Part shown: in pieces, positions 58,042 to 64,000 of the stretch
How the letters are laid out: every line of letters starts with the position of its first letter
How positions within the stretch are numbered: the stretch's first letter is position 1
Origin: Candidatus Eisenbacteria bacterium RBG_16_71_46
GTDB taxonomy: Bacteria; Eisenbacteria; RBG-16-71-46
Reading direction: 5' to 3'
DNA: 64,000 nucleotides
NCBI GenBank assembly: GCA_001780165.1
Contig: MFFQ01000124.1
Coordinates: forward strand, 51,155-115,154
The notes under the pieces: generated by a model
Database searches by the model: none
Seen by the model: the letters and a program-made list of their open reading frames with translations, nothing else
Told to the model about the DNA's origin: nothing
Translations under genes and position numbers: made by a program

Positions 58042-59208
58042 CTACACCGCTTCCCAGCGGCGGGCGAACAGCCGCGCCACCGCCAGCAGCACCAGCGTCA
58101 GCGCCAGCAGCACTCCCACCTGCGGGGCCAGCTGGACCAGCGGCGCCTGCCGCCAGAACACCTTGATGTAGCCGTCCAGCGCCCACGCGTTGAAGGTGAC
58201 CAGCCCCAGCTTCTGCATGCCCTCGCTCATCAGGAAGCGCGGGAACATGCTGCCGCCGAGGGCGGACATCGTCAGGATCAGCACGGTCGAGAGCCCCGAG
58301 AGCTGCTGGCGGCTGCGGGCCGCGGCCGCCAGCACCAACCCGAAGGCGGCGGCCGCCGCCGCGGTGGTCAGCGTCATGACCAGGAAACCCGGCAGGTGGT
58401 GGAGCAGGTCGAGGTGGAAGACCAGCATGCCCCAGACGAACATCACCACGATCTGCGACACGCCGAGCAGCGTGATGTGGATCCATTTGCCGAGCAGCAG
58501 CCCGTTCATGCCGGCGCTGGTGTTGAGCACACGCTCGAGCGTGCCCGAGTCCTGCTCGTCGAGCAGCGCGCCCCCCGCCGCGGCGCACGAGAACAGCAGG
58601 AACATCACGGCGATGCCCGCGGCGTAGAAGGAGATCATCCGGCTGTCCTCGCCGCGCGGCCGCATCACGTCCACCGTGCGGGTGGGCACCAGCGCCGGGG
58701 ATTCCGCCGGAGCGGCGGCGCCGGCGAGACCGTCACCGCGTAGCACCTTCGCGGCGGCCCGCTGCAGCAGTCCCACGACCAGGCGCGAGGCGATCGGGTC
58801 GGACACGTCGGCCAGCACCTCGGCCGGCATCCCCCCGCCGTCGAGGCGCGGAAACGTCGCCCCCCAGCCGGCCGGCAGCACCACCGCGACCGGGGCGCCG
58901 CCGCCGCGCACGTAGGCCTCGGCCCGCGCGCGGTCGAACGGCACGGACGGCGCCGCACCCGCCACCGTGGAGTCGGCGACCCGCAGGAGCGGATCGGTCT
59001 CGAGCGCCGCGACCAGAGCCCGGCTCGCGAACGAGCGGTCCTCGTCGGCCACCGCCACGCGAATGCTCTCGGGGCCGCCGGCGATCGGGCGTCCGAACAC
59101 CAGGGCGAAGATCGAGAAGAACGCCACCGGGAGCACGTAGGTCATCACCTGCGCGACCCGGTCGCGGCGCAGGCTGGTGCGACTGATGCGCAGCAGTGTC
59201 GCGATCAT
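58042..59208 (-). CDS. ABC-2 type transporter permease
   Basis: The 388-residue permease has one N-terminal helix (VMTYVLPVAFFSIFALVFG), a large extracytoplasmic domain (about 45-195) and five C-terminal helices, with the conserved ERVLNTSAGMNGLLLGKW stretch after EQDSGTLE. This is the ABC2_membrane_3/YhgE-like layout of drug, lipid or polymer exporters. ATG at 59206-59208 overlaps the ATPase stop as ATGA. It ends 3 bases from the HD-GYP stop in convergent orientation. Confidence 0.9.
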   Translation of the reverse strand: MIATLLRISRTSLRRDRVAQVMTYVLPVAFFSIFALVFGRPIAGGPESIRVAVADEDRSFASRALVAALETDPLLRVADSTVAGAAPSVPFDRARAEAYVRGGGAPVAVVLPAGWGATFPRLDGGGMPAEVLADVSDPIASRLVVGLLQRAAAKVLRGDGLAGAAAPAESPALVPTRTVDVMRPRGEDSRMISFYAAGIAVMFLLFSCAAAGGALLDEQDSGTLERVLNTSAGMNGLLLGKWIHITLLGVSQIVVMFVWGMLVFHLDLLHHLPGFLVMTLTTAAAAAAFGLVLAAAARSRQQLSGLSTVLILTMSALGGSMFPRFLMSEGMQKLGLVTFNAWALDGYIKVFWRQAPLVQLAPQVGVLLALTLVLLAVARLFARRWEAV

Positions 59209-60167
59209 TCCCGAAGGTCCTTTCCCGTGAGATGGATGAACACCGCGTGGAGGCCCTGACGCTGCACCTCGACGTCCTCGATCTCGAGACCCTGGCGCCG
59301 CGCCGATTCGAGCAACGCCGGCAGCTCGGCGCCGACGTCCGCGACCCGCGCCCGCAGCCGGCGGCCGCCGTCTTCGAGATCGAGCCCCGCCGGCGCGTGC
59401 GCCGCCGGCCGCGCCAGGGTGAGCACGACCGTGCGGGCGCGGCCCACCGTGCGCGCGATGAGCTCGCCCAGGGTGCCGGCCGCGACCAGCGCGCCGTGGT
59501 CGAGGACGGCGATGCGCCCGCAGCGCTCCTCGGCCTCCTCGAGCTGGTGGGTGGTGAGCAACAGCGAGGCCCCGCCAGCGCAGAGCTGCTCGAGCATCTC
59601 GTAGATCCGCTCGCGGCTCTGCGGGTCCACGCCCACCGTGGGCTCGTCGAGCAGCACCACGCGCGGACCGTGGAGCACGCCGCAGGCGATGTTGAGCCGG
59701 CGCTTCATGCCGCCCGAGAAGCCGCGCACCAGCTCGCCCGCCCGCTCGGCGAGTCCGCTCCAGCCAAGCGCCCATTCCACGCGGTCCGCCAGCGCCGCCG
59801 GGGCCACCCCGTGCAACCGGGCGAAGACCTCCAGGTTCTCGCGCGCGGTGAGCAGCGGGTAGAGCGCCACCTCCTGCGGCACCACGCCCAGCGCGCGGCG
59901 GCGCTCCGCCGCAGGCACCGCGCGGCCGAACAGCTCCACGGCGCCGCGGTCGAGCCGCACGCGGCCGGTGATCGCGCGCAGCAGCGTGGTCTTGCCCGCG
60001 CCGTTCGGGCCGAGCAGAGCGAGTCGCTCGCCCTCGTAGAGCTCGAGCGAGGCGCCGCGCAGGGCCTCGACGCTGCCAAAGCGCTTCGCCGCGTCCACCA
60101 CCCGCAGGACCGGCTGGGCGGTTCGCGTCGCCGCGCCCGCGGCGATGGGTCGTGCTTCGACGATCAT
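59205..60167 (-). CDS. ABC transporter ATP-binding protein
   Basis: The 320-residue ATPase of an ABC-2 exporter has Walker [10 protein letters not shown], the signature FSGGMKRRL, Walker B VVLLDEP and the H-loop [11 protein letters not shown]-terminal domain of about 90 residues follows the ATPase core, as in CcmA/NatA/DrrA-type exporters. GGAGG lies 8 bases before the ATG. It is cotranscribed with the permease and probably exports a lipid or toxic compound; the substrate is unknown. Confidence 0.93.
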   Translation of the reverse strand: MIVEARPIAAGAATRTAQPVLRVVDAAKRFGSVEALRGASLELYEGERLALLGPNGAGKTTLLRAITGRVRLDRGAVELFGRAVPAAERRRALGVVPQEVALYPLLTARENLEVFARLHGVAPAALADRVEWALGWSGLAERAGELVRGFSGGMKRRLNIACGVLHGPRVVLLDEPTVGVDPQSRERIYEMLEQLCAGGASLLLTTHQLEEAEERCGRIAVLDHGALVAAGTLGELIARTVGRARTVVLTLARPAAHAPAGLDLEDGGRRLRARVADVGAELPALLESARRQGLEIEDVEVQRQGLHAVFIHLTGKDLRE

Positions 60168-60519
60168 GGGGGTCCTCCGGGTTCGGTCGCCATTGCGGAC
60201 CCGCGACGTGGTGGAACCCTACCCGGACCGGACGCAGGGCGCAGCGGCGGACCGGATGAACGGTCGCGCGGGGCGGATGAACGGTCGGCCCGCTCGGCCG
60301 CCGGTCGGGGCGTGGCGCTCGGCCGCCCGTCGGGCGCGCACCCTCTCCCCCACGGCCGCGGGTCGGGCGGGCGACGCGCTTCCGTTCGGCCGCCAGTCGG
60401 TCGCGTGACGCGTCCCCGCCCGGGAATGGCGTGCGCCCTGCGCGCGCTCGGTGCTTGCCACCCCGAGAAAACCGCGGTTAGACTTCCGGCTCCGCGATCC
60501 CCGATCGTTCCCGGAGGCG
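60168..60519. other. divergent intergenic region with degenerate repeats
   Basis: The 352 bases between the exporter and cstA-like genes hold two copies of CGGATGAACGGTCG (about 60253 and 60274) and four related 15-mers of the form CGGCCGCNNGTCGGG (60295, 60320, 60353, 60387). A promoter candidate near 60455-60484 faces the transporter. No gene can be supported. Confidence 0.55.
60455..60484 (+). promoter_or_regulatory. candidate promoter of the CstA-family gene
   Basis: TTGCCA (60455-60460, 5/6) and TAGACT (60479-60484, 4/6) are separated by 18 bases. The predicted start is near 60491, about 29 bases before the ATG; this also argues against the longer reading that begins at 60451. Confidence 0.45.
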
Positions 60520-62388
60520 ATGCTCTTGCCCGCGCTCTACCTGGTGGTGGTCTCGGCCTTGGTGGCGATCATCGCCTACCGGACCTACGGCGCGTTCCTC
60601 GCCGCCAAGGTCGTCACGCTCGACGATCTGCGCCGCACCCCCGCGCACACCCGCCGCGACGGCCGCGACTACGTGCCCACCAACCGCTTCGTGCTCTTCG
60701 GCCACCACTTCGCCGCGATCGCCGGCGCCGGCCCGCTGATCGGCCCGGTGCTCGCGGCGCAGTTCGGCTACCTGCCGGGCTTCCTGTGGCTGCTGGTCGG
60801 CTCGGTGCTGGCCGGCGGGACGCACGACCTCGTCATTCTCACCGCCTCGGTGCGCAGCGGCGGCCGCTCGCTGGCCAACATCGCGCGCGAGCAGGTGAGC
60901 CCGCTCACCGGGAGTGCGACCGCGATCGCGATCGTGTTCGTGATGACGGTGGCGCTGGCGGCGATGGCGCTGGTGGTGGTCAATTCGTTGCGCGACAGCG
61001 CCTGGGGCGTGTTCAGCATCCTGTGCACGCTGCCGATCGCGTTCGGCATGGGCCTGTGGACCTACCGGGTCCGCCCGGGTGCGGTCAAGTCCGCCACCGT
61101 GGCGGGGGTCATCCTGCTGCTGGTCGCGGTCGGCGCCGGCGCCTGGATCCAGAACTCGCCGCTGCGCGCGCTGTTCGTCCACCCCGACCGCACCATCGCC
61201 CTCGCCATCATGGTCTACGGGTTCGTCGCTTCGGTGCTGCCGGTGTGGCTGCTGCTCTGCCCGCGCGACTATCTCTCGTCGTTCATGAAGATCGGGGCCG
61301 TGCTCCTGCTCGCCGCCGGCGTCATCCTGGTCAATCCCAGGCTCCAGATGCCGGCGCTCACCCCTTACATCCACGGTGGCGGGCCGGTCTTCCCGGGGAC
61401 GCTCTTCCCCTTCGTGTTCATCACCATCGCCTGCGGCGCGATCTCGGGCTTCCACTCGCTGATCGCCTCGGGCACCACGCCCAAGATGATCGACCGCGAA
61501 CGCGACATCCTGCCCATCTCCTACGGCGCCATGGTGCTCGAGGGCTTCGTCGGCGTGATCGCGCTGGTCGCCGCCTGCGCCCTGCACCCGGCCGACTATT
61601 TCGCGATCAACTCGCCGCCGGCCGTTTTCGCCTCGCTCGGTTTGGCGGTGCAGAACCTGCACGCGCTCGAAGCCCGGGTCGGCGAGTCCCTCGCCGGACG
61701 CCCGGGCGGGGCGGTGTCGCTCGCCGTGGGGATGGCGCAGATCTTCTCCGGCCTGCCGCTGATGAAGGGGCTGATGTCGTTCTGGTACCACTTCGCGATC
61801 ATGTTCGAGGCGATGTTCGTGCTCACCCTGATCGACACCGGCACGCGCGTCACGCGCTACATGCTGCAGGAGGTCGGGGGCATGGCCCTGCCGCGCCTGC
61901 GCGAGTGGCGCGGGCTCGCCCCGGCCGTTTTGTTCAGCGCGCTGGCGGTGATCGCGTGGGGCTATTTCGTCTGGACCGGCACGGTGAGCACGATCTGGCC
62001 GATGCTCGGCGTGGCGAACCAGCTCCTCGCGGCCTTCGCGCTCGCGATCGCGACCTCGGTGCTGATCAACACCGGCAAGGCGCGGTACGCGTGGACCACG
62101 CTGGTACCGCTGGCGTTCATGTGCGTCAACACCCTCACCGCGGGGTGGATGAACATCGGCGTCAACTACCTGCGGCCCCAACTCCGCGACGGTGCCGGCT
62201 CCCTGTGGCAGGCCTTCCTCGCCGCGCCCGACCCGGCGCGCATCCAGTGCGTCGTCACGCTCGTCATCATGGCGATGCTGGTCGTCGTCGTGCTGGACAG
62301 CCTGATCCGCTGGGGCCGTCAGATGCGCCGCGGCGCCGCGGGCTCCGGCTCCACGGTCGAGGCCGCCGCGGCCCCGCTCTCCATATGA
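60520..62388 (+). CDS. cstA: carbon starvation protein CstA family transporter
   Basis: The 622-residue protein has about 16 membrane helices and the family marks YVPTNRFVLFGHHFAAIAGAGPLIGPVLAAQFGY near the start, GTHDLVIL, and SGFHSLIASGTTPK in the middle. CstA/BtsT proteins carry peptides or pyruvate with protons. The ATG at 60520 (MLLPALYLVVV) is chosen because GGAGG lies just before it, although at short spacing. No YbdD/YjiX small partner follows; instead a 20-codon ORF starts at the stop as ATGA. Confidence 0.92.
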   Translation: MLLPALYLVVVSALVAIIAYRTYGAFLAAKVVTLDDLRRTPAHTRRDGRDYVPTNRFVLFGHHFAAIAGAGPLIGPVLAAQFGYLPGFLWLLVGSVLAGGTHDLVILTASVRSGGRSLANIAREQVSPLTGSATAIAIVFVMTVALAAMALVVVNSLRDSAWGVFSILCTLPIAFGMGLWTYRVRPGAVKSATVAGVILLLVAVGAGAWIQNSPLRALFVHPDRTIALAIMVYGFVASVLPVWLLLCPRDYLSSFMKIGAVLLLAAGVILVNPRLQMPALTPYIHGGGPVFPGTLFPFVFITIACGAISGFHSLIASGTTPKMIDRERDILPISYGAMVLEGFVGVIALVAACALHPADYFAINSPPAVFASLGLAVQNLHALEARVGESLAGRPGGAVSLAVGMAQIFSGLPLMKGLMSFWYHFAIMFEAMFVLTLIDTGTRVTRYMLQEVGGMALPRLREWRGLAPAVLFSALAVIAWGYFVWTGTVSTIWPMLGVANQLLAAFALAIATSVLINTGKARYAWTTLVPLAFMCVNTLTAGWMNIGVNYLRPQLRDGAGSLWQAFLAAPDPARIQCVVTLVIMAMLVVVVLDSLIRWGRQMRRGAAGSGSTVEAAAAPLSI

Positions 62389-62447
62389 GCGCCGGCCGAG
62401 GCACTCCCGCCCAATCGCCCGCCGTCGCTGTGCGGCCCCGCGCGTGA
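62385..62447 (+). CDS. 20-codon ORF bridging cstA and the next gene
   Basis: ATG at 62385 overlaps the cstA stop as ATGA, and its own TGA (62445-62447) overlaps the next GTG as GTGA. The peptide MSAGRGTPAQSPAVAVRPRA has no recognisable domain. It may exist mainly to carry ribosomes across the gap between two genes by termination-reinitiation. It could also be chance in GC-rich sequence. Confidence 0.35.
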   Translation: MSAGRGTPAQSPAVAVRPRA

Positions 62448-63418
62448 CCCGGCGCGCGTTGCTCGTCGCGGCGGTGCTCGCGACCACCGCGTTCGCGGTC
62501 TGGCGCGCCCAGCTCTTCACCGTCAGCCGCCCCGGCGAGCGCCCGCGGCCCCTGGTCGCGCGCGCTCTGGCCGAGCGCACGCCCACGGACCTCGACGTCG
62601 TACTGCCCGCCGTGCCGATCGGCATGCGCCGGCTCGAAGCCGGCGCGGGGGTGCTCCTGATCCACTACTGGGCGCCCTGGGAGCGCGACGCGGCGGCGCA
62701 GGCGGCGGCGCTCGATTCGCTCCAGCACAGCCCCGACCTCGAGGGCGCGCGCGTCGTGCTGGTGTGCTTCGATCCGTTTCCTTCGGTGGCGCGCTACATC
62801 GCGCGCCGACGCCTGCGTCTATGCGTGCTGCTCGACGGCGAGCGCGAGCTGCGGCGCGCGCTCCCCTGCCCCAGCGTGCCCTACACCTACGTCCTGGACG
62901 CCGCGGGGCGCGTGGCCGTCTCGCAGGCGGGCGAGGTGGACTGGCTCGCGGAGGAGACACTCGCGACGTTGCGCGCGCTCCTGGCGGAACCGGGGGCCCC
63001 GCCGGATTCGGATGACGGCCCGCGCGCCCAGCGCTCCACGCCGCGCGCCGGCCCCGGAACGCGACGACCACCCCCGCGAGCGAGGGTGGTCGCTGTCGAC
63101 GACGTCGCGCTCCGGATCACCGATAGAGCAGCTTCAGATCGCCCCAGGTCGAGGAACGATTCGGCGTCGGCTTCTCGCACTCGAAGCACACGTTCGTGGC
63201 GTAGAAGATCTGCCCGTTGGGATCGTCGAACTCGGCCCGGTAGCAGCAGAACAGCGGATCGAGCTCGACGTCGAACCCTTCGGTCTTCTGGCCGAAGCCG
63301 ATGCAGGGGAATCCCGGAAGCGTTTGCCAGGATCCCGACCCGGAGGCCGGATCCACCTGGCACACCCACCCCGGCGGGGAGCTGCACTGGAGGATCCTGC
63401 ACGAATCGGGCGGGGTGA
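62444..63418 (+). CDS. thioredoxin-fold (TlpA-like) protein lacking the CxxC motif
   Basis: The first 190 residues have a signal anchor (ALLVAAVLATTAFAVW) and a thioredoxin fold: LLIHYWAPWERDAAAQ where WCxxC is expected, a cis-Pro region in PCPSVPYTYVLDAAGRVA and a final helix. Both redox cysteines are replaced (Glu80, Ala83), so disulfide exchange is unlikely. From about residue 195 the frame is low-complexity and its last 300 bases are antisense to the gene at 63117-63629, so the natural protein may end earlier, with a stop lost by error or mutation. The hairpin at 63065-63092 marks where transcription would be expected to end. Confidence 0.65.
   Translation: MTRRALLVAAVLATTAFAVWRAQLFTVSRPGERPRPLVARALAERTPTDLDVVLPAVPIGMRRLEAGAGVLLIHYWAPWERDAAAQAAALDSLQHSPDLEGARVVLVCFDPFPSVARYIARRRLRLCVLLDGERELRRALPCPSVPYTYVLDAAGRVAVSQAGEVDWLAEETLATLRALLAEPGAPPDSDDGPRAQRSTPRAGPGTRRPPPRARVVAVDDVALRITDRAASDRPRSRNDSASASRTRSTRSWRRRSARWDRRTRPGSSRTADRARRRTLRSSGRSRCRGIPEAFARIPTRRPDPPGTPTPAGSCTGGSCTNRAG
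63065..63092. terminator. hairpin between convergent genes
   Basis: CGACCACCC and GGGTGGTCG form a 9-bp perfect stem with a 10-base loop, 24 bases past the stop of the minus-strand gene. There is no T-run on either side, so it is at best a weak or rho-assisted bidirectional terminator. Confidence 0.45.
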
Positions 63419-63629
63419 TCCCGGAAGGAATCGGCGTCAGGTGCACCGAGCAGACCGGAACCGGTCCGTTGTTGAGCACGGCGAAGGTGACCCGGACCAA
63501 CGGGGGAACCGCGGAGAGCGTGTCGCAGCGCGTCTGGATGATCCCCGGCTGGGCCGATGCCGGAGCGGCGGGTCCCAGCACGAACACCGCAGTGCCGAGC
63601 AGGACCGCGAGTAGCAAGAGCCTCTTCAT
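63117..63629 (-). CDS. cysteine-rich secreted protein of unknown function
   Basis: The 170-residue protein has a signal peptide (MKRLLLLAVLLGTAVF, cleavage near ASAQ) and ten cysteines in the mature part (for example TRCDTL, PVCSVHL, DSCRILQC, WVCQVD, FPCIGF, LFCCYRAEF, NVCFECE). Such spacing suggests several disulfides and a compact extracellular beta-rich fold, but I recognise no family. GGGAGG lies 8 bases before the ATG. It is convergent with the thioredoxin-fold gene. Confidence 0.75.
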   Translation of the reverse strand: MKRLLLLAVLLGTAVFVLGPAAPASAQPGIIQTRCDTLSAVPPLVRVTFAVLNNGPVPVCSVHLTPIPSGITPPDSCRILQCSSPPGWVCQVDPASGSGSWQTLPGFPCIGFGQKTEGFDVELDPLFCCYRAEFDDPNGQIFYATNVCFECEKPTPNRSSTWGDLKLLYR

Positions 63630-63971
63630 GAGGTGTACCTCCCGTCGTACTGGACTTCTGCAAAACAGCGATCGAGATTCGAACTCACTGGACGCTCGCC
63701 CGGCCGCGGCCACGCGGAGCGCCGGGACGAAGAGGACACCTGCCGCATGCGGTGCCCGCGGGGCGGAGGACCACGCTCCGAGCGGGATGTAGCCGTGAGC
63801 TGAAAAGGGGTGCGACCCATGGCGACGACTCCGGCGAATGGGCGGAGTATGTCGCGGCTCGGGCACCGCGGCAAGGATAACCGTTGGGGTCGAGGGGGCC
63901 CGCGCGCCAAGCGCGGCGCCCGCCGGTCGCGGATCGGCGAGCGCCTGGGGAGACCTAGGTGCGCGGAAGTT
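63630..63971. other. intergenic region upstream of the cysteine-rich gene
   Basis: These 342 bases between a minus-strand tRNA and the cysteine-rich gene hold no coding frame I can support. The GC-rich segment 63895-63925 (GGGGGCCCGCGCGCC...) has dyad character and could end tRNA transcription. No clear promoter boxes were found. Confidence 0.45.
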
Positions 63972-64000
63972 TGGTGGAGCTGAACGGGATCGAACCGTCG
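63972..64000 (-). tRNA. 3' part of a tRNA, possibly tRNA-Ala
   Basis: On the minus strand the sequence reads GACGG-TTCGATC-CCGTT, a T-arm, followed by the acceptor strand CAGCTCC, discriminator A and encoded CCA (tgg at 63972-63974). U at position 70 and A73 would fit alanine identity (G3:U70) if the unseen 5' strand has G3. The gene continues past the window end, so the anticodon is not visible. Confidence 0.8.

Noticed and set aside
59196..62447. A 1083-codon plus-strand frame across the ABC and cstA genes
   Set aside because: Its first part is antisense to the ATPase and the rest is the +1 frame of cstA; only its last 20 codons could be a real mini-ORF.

Overview
This 64 kb window is very GC-rich, densely packed bacterial chromosome. 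I find no phage, plasmid or CRISPR features. The gene set points to a Gram-negative, diderm bacterium: outer-membrane beta-barrels, lipoproteins, lytic transglycosylases, a diaminopimelate pathway, a PilB/GspE ATPase, a PorV/PorQ-like barrel and a secreted protein with a FlgD-Ig-like C-terminal domain. By inference this fits an FCB-related or candidate-phylum lineage such as Candidatus Eisenbacteria; nothing in the window fixes the taxonomy. Housekeeping genes are arranged in long runs, mostly on the minus strand, whose start and stop codons overlap by four bases (GTGA, ATGA or TTGA).

Layout. 0-9 kb (minus): TPR membrane protein; SNF2 helicase with a zinc-ribbon partner; beta-CASP metallo-beta-lactamase nuclease; small outer-membrane barrel; XerC/D recombinase; uvrC. 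8.9-10.9 kb (plus): rpsT and two envelope proteins. 10.9-13.7 kb: a large peptidase/propeller/barrel fusion. 13.8-24.3 kb (minus): dapB, dapA, dapF, an Ig-like lipoprotein, a second Xer recombinase, topA, smg-like, secA. 24.4-27.2 kb: cold-shock protein with a clear intrinsic terminator, TPR protein, polyprenol-kinase family protein, secreted FlgD-Ig protein. 27.4-37.6 kb (minus): slt, guaA, purH, purC, HAD hydrolase, purN, comEC, essentially a purine operon; a 167-bp palindromic element sits between purH and guaA. 37.7-42.8 kb: PEGA-domain membrane protein and a divergent MltD-like transglycosylase. 42.9-47.2 kb: two tandem glgC paralogues behind a promoter with an embedded palindrome, then a PorV-like protein and an unknown protein. 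47.5-52.3 kb (minus): rluB with a repeat-bearing tail, scpB, scpA, trpS, site-2 protease. 52.4-58.0 kb: a peroxiredoxin whose catalytic cysteine codon is TGA (likely selenocysteine), a GAF/SpoIIE phosphatase, and a PilB-like ATPase coupled to an HD-GYP protein. 58.0-60.2 kb: ABC-2 exporter. 60.5-63.6 kb: CstA-family transporter, a 20-codon ORF, a thioredoxin-fold protein without CxxC and a cysteine-rich secreted protein. The window ends inside a minus-strand tRNA.

Most notable are the putative selenocysteine peroxiredoxin with a hairpin right after its TGA; the MITE-like palindrome whose removal would leave guaA five bases after the purH stop; and the asymmetric GlgC pair under a promoter whose -35/-10 spacer holds a perfect 15-bp palindrome.
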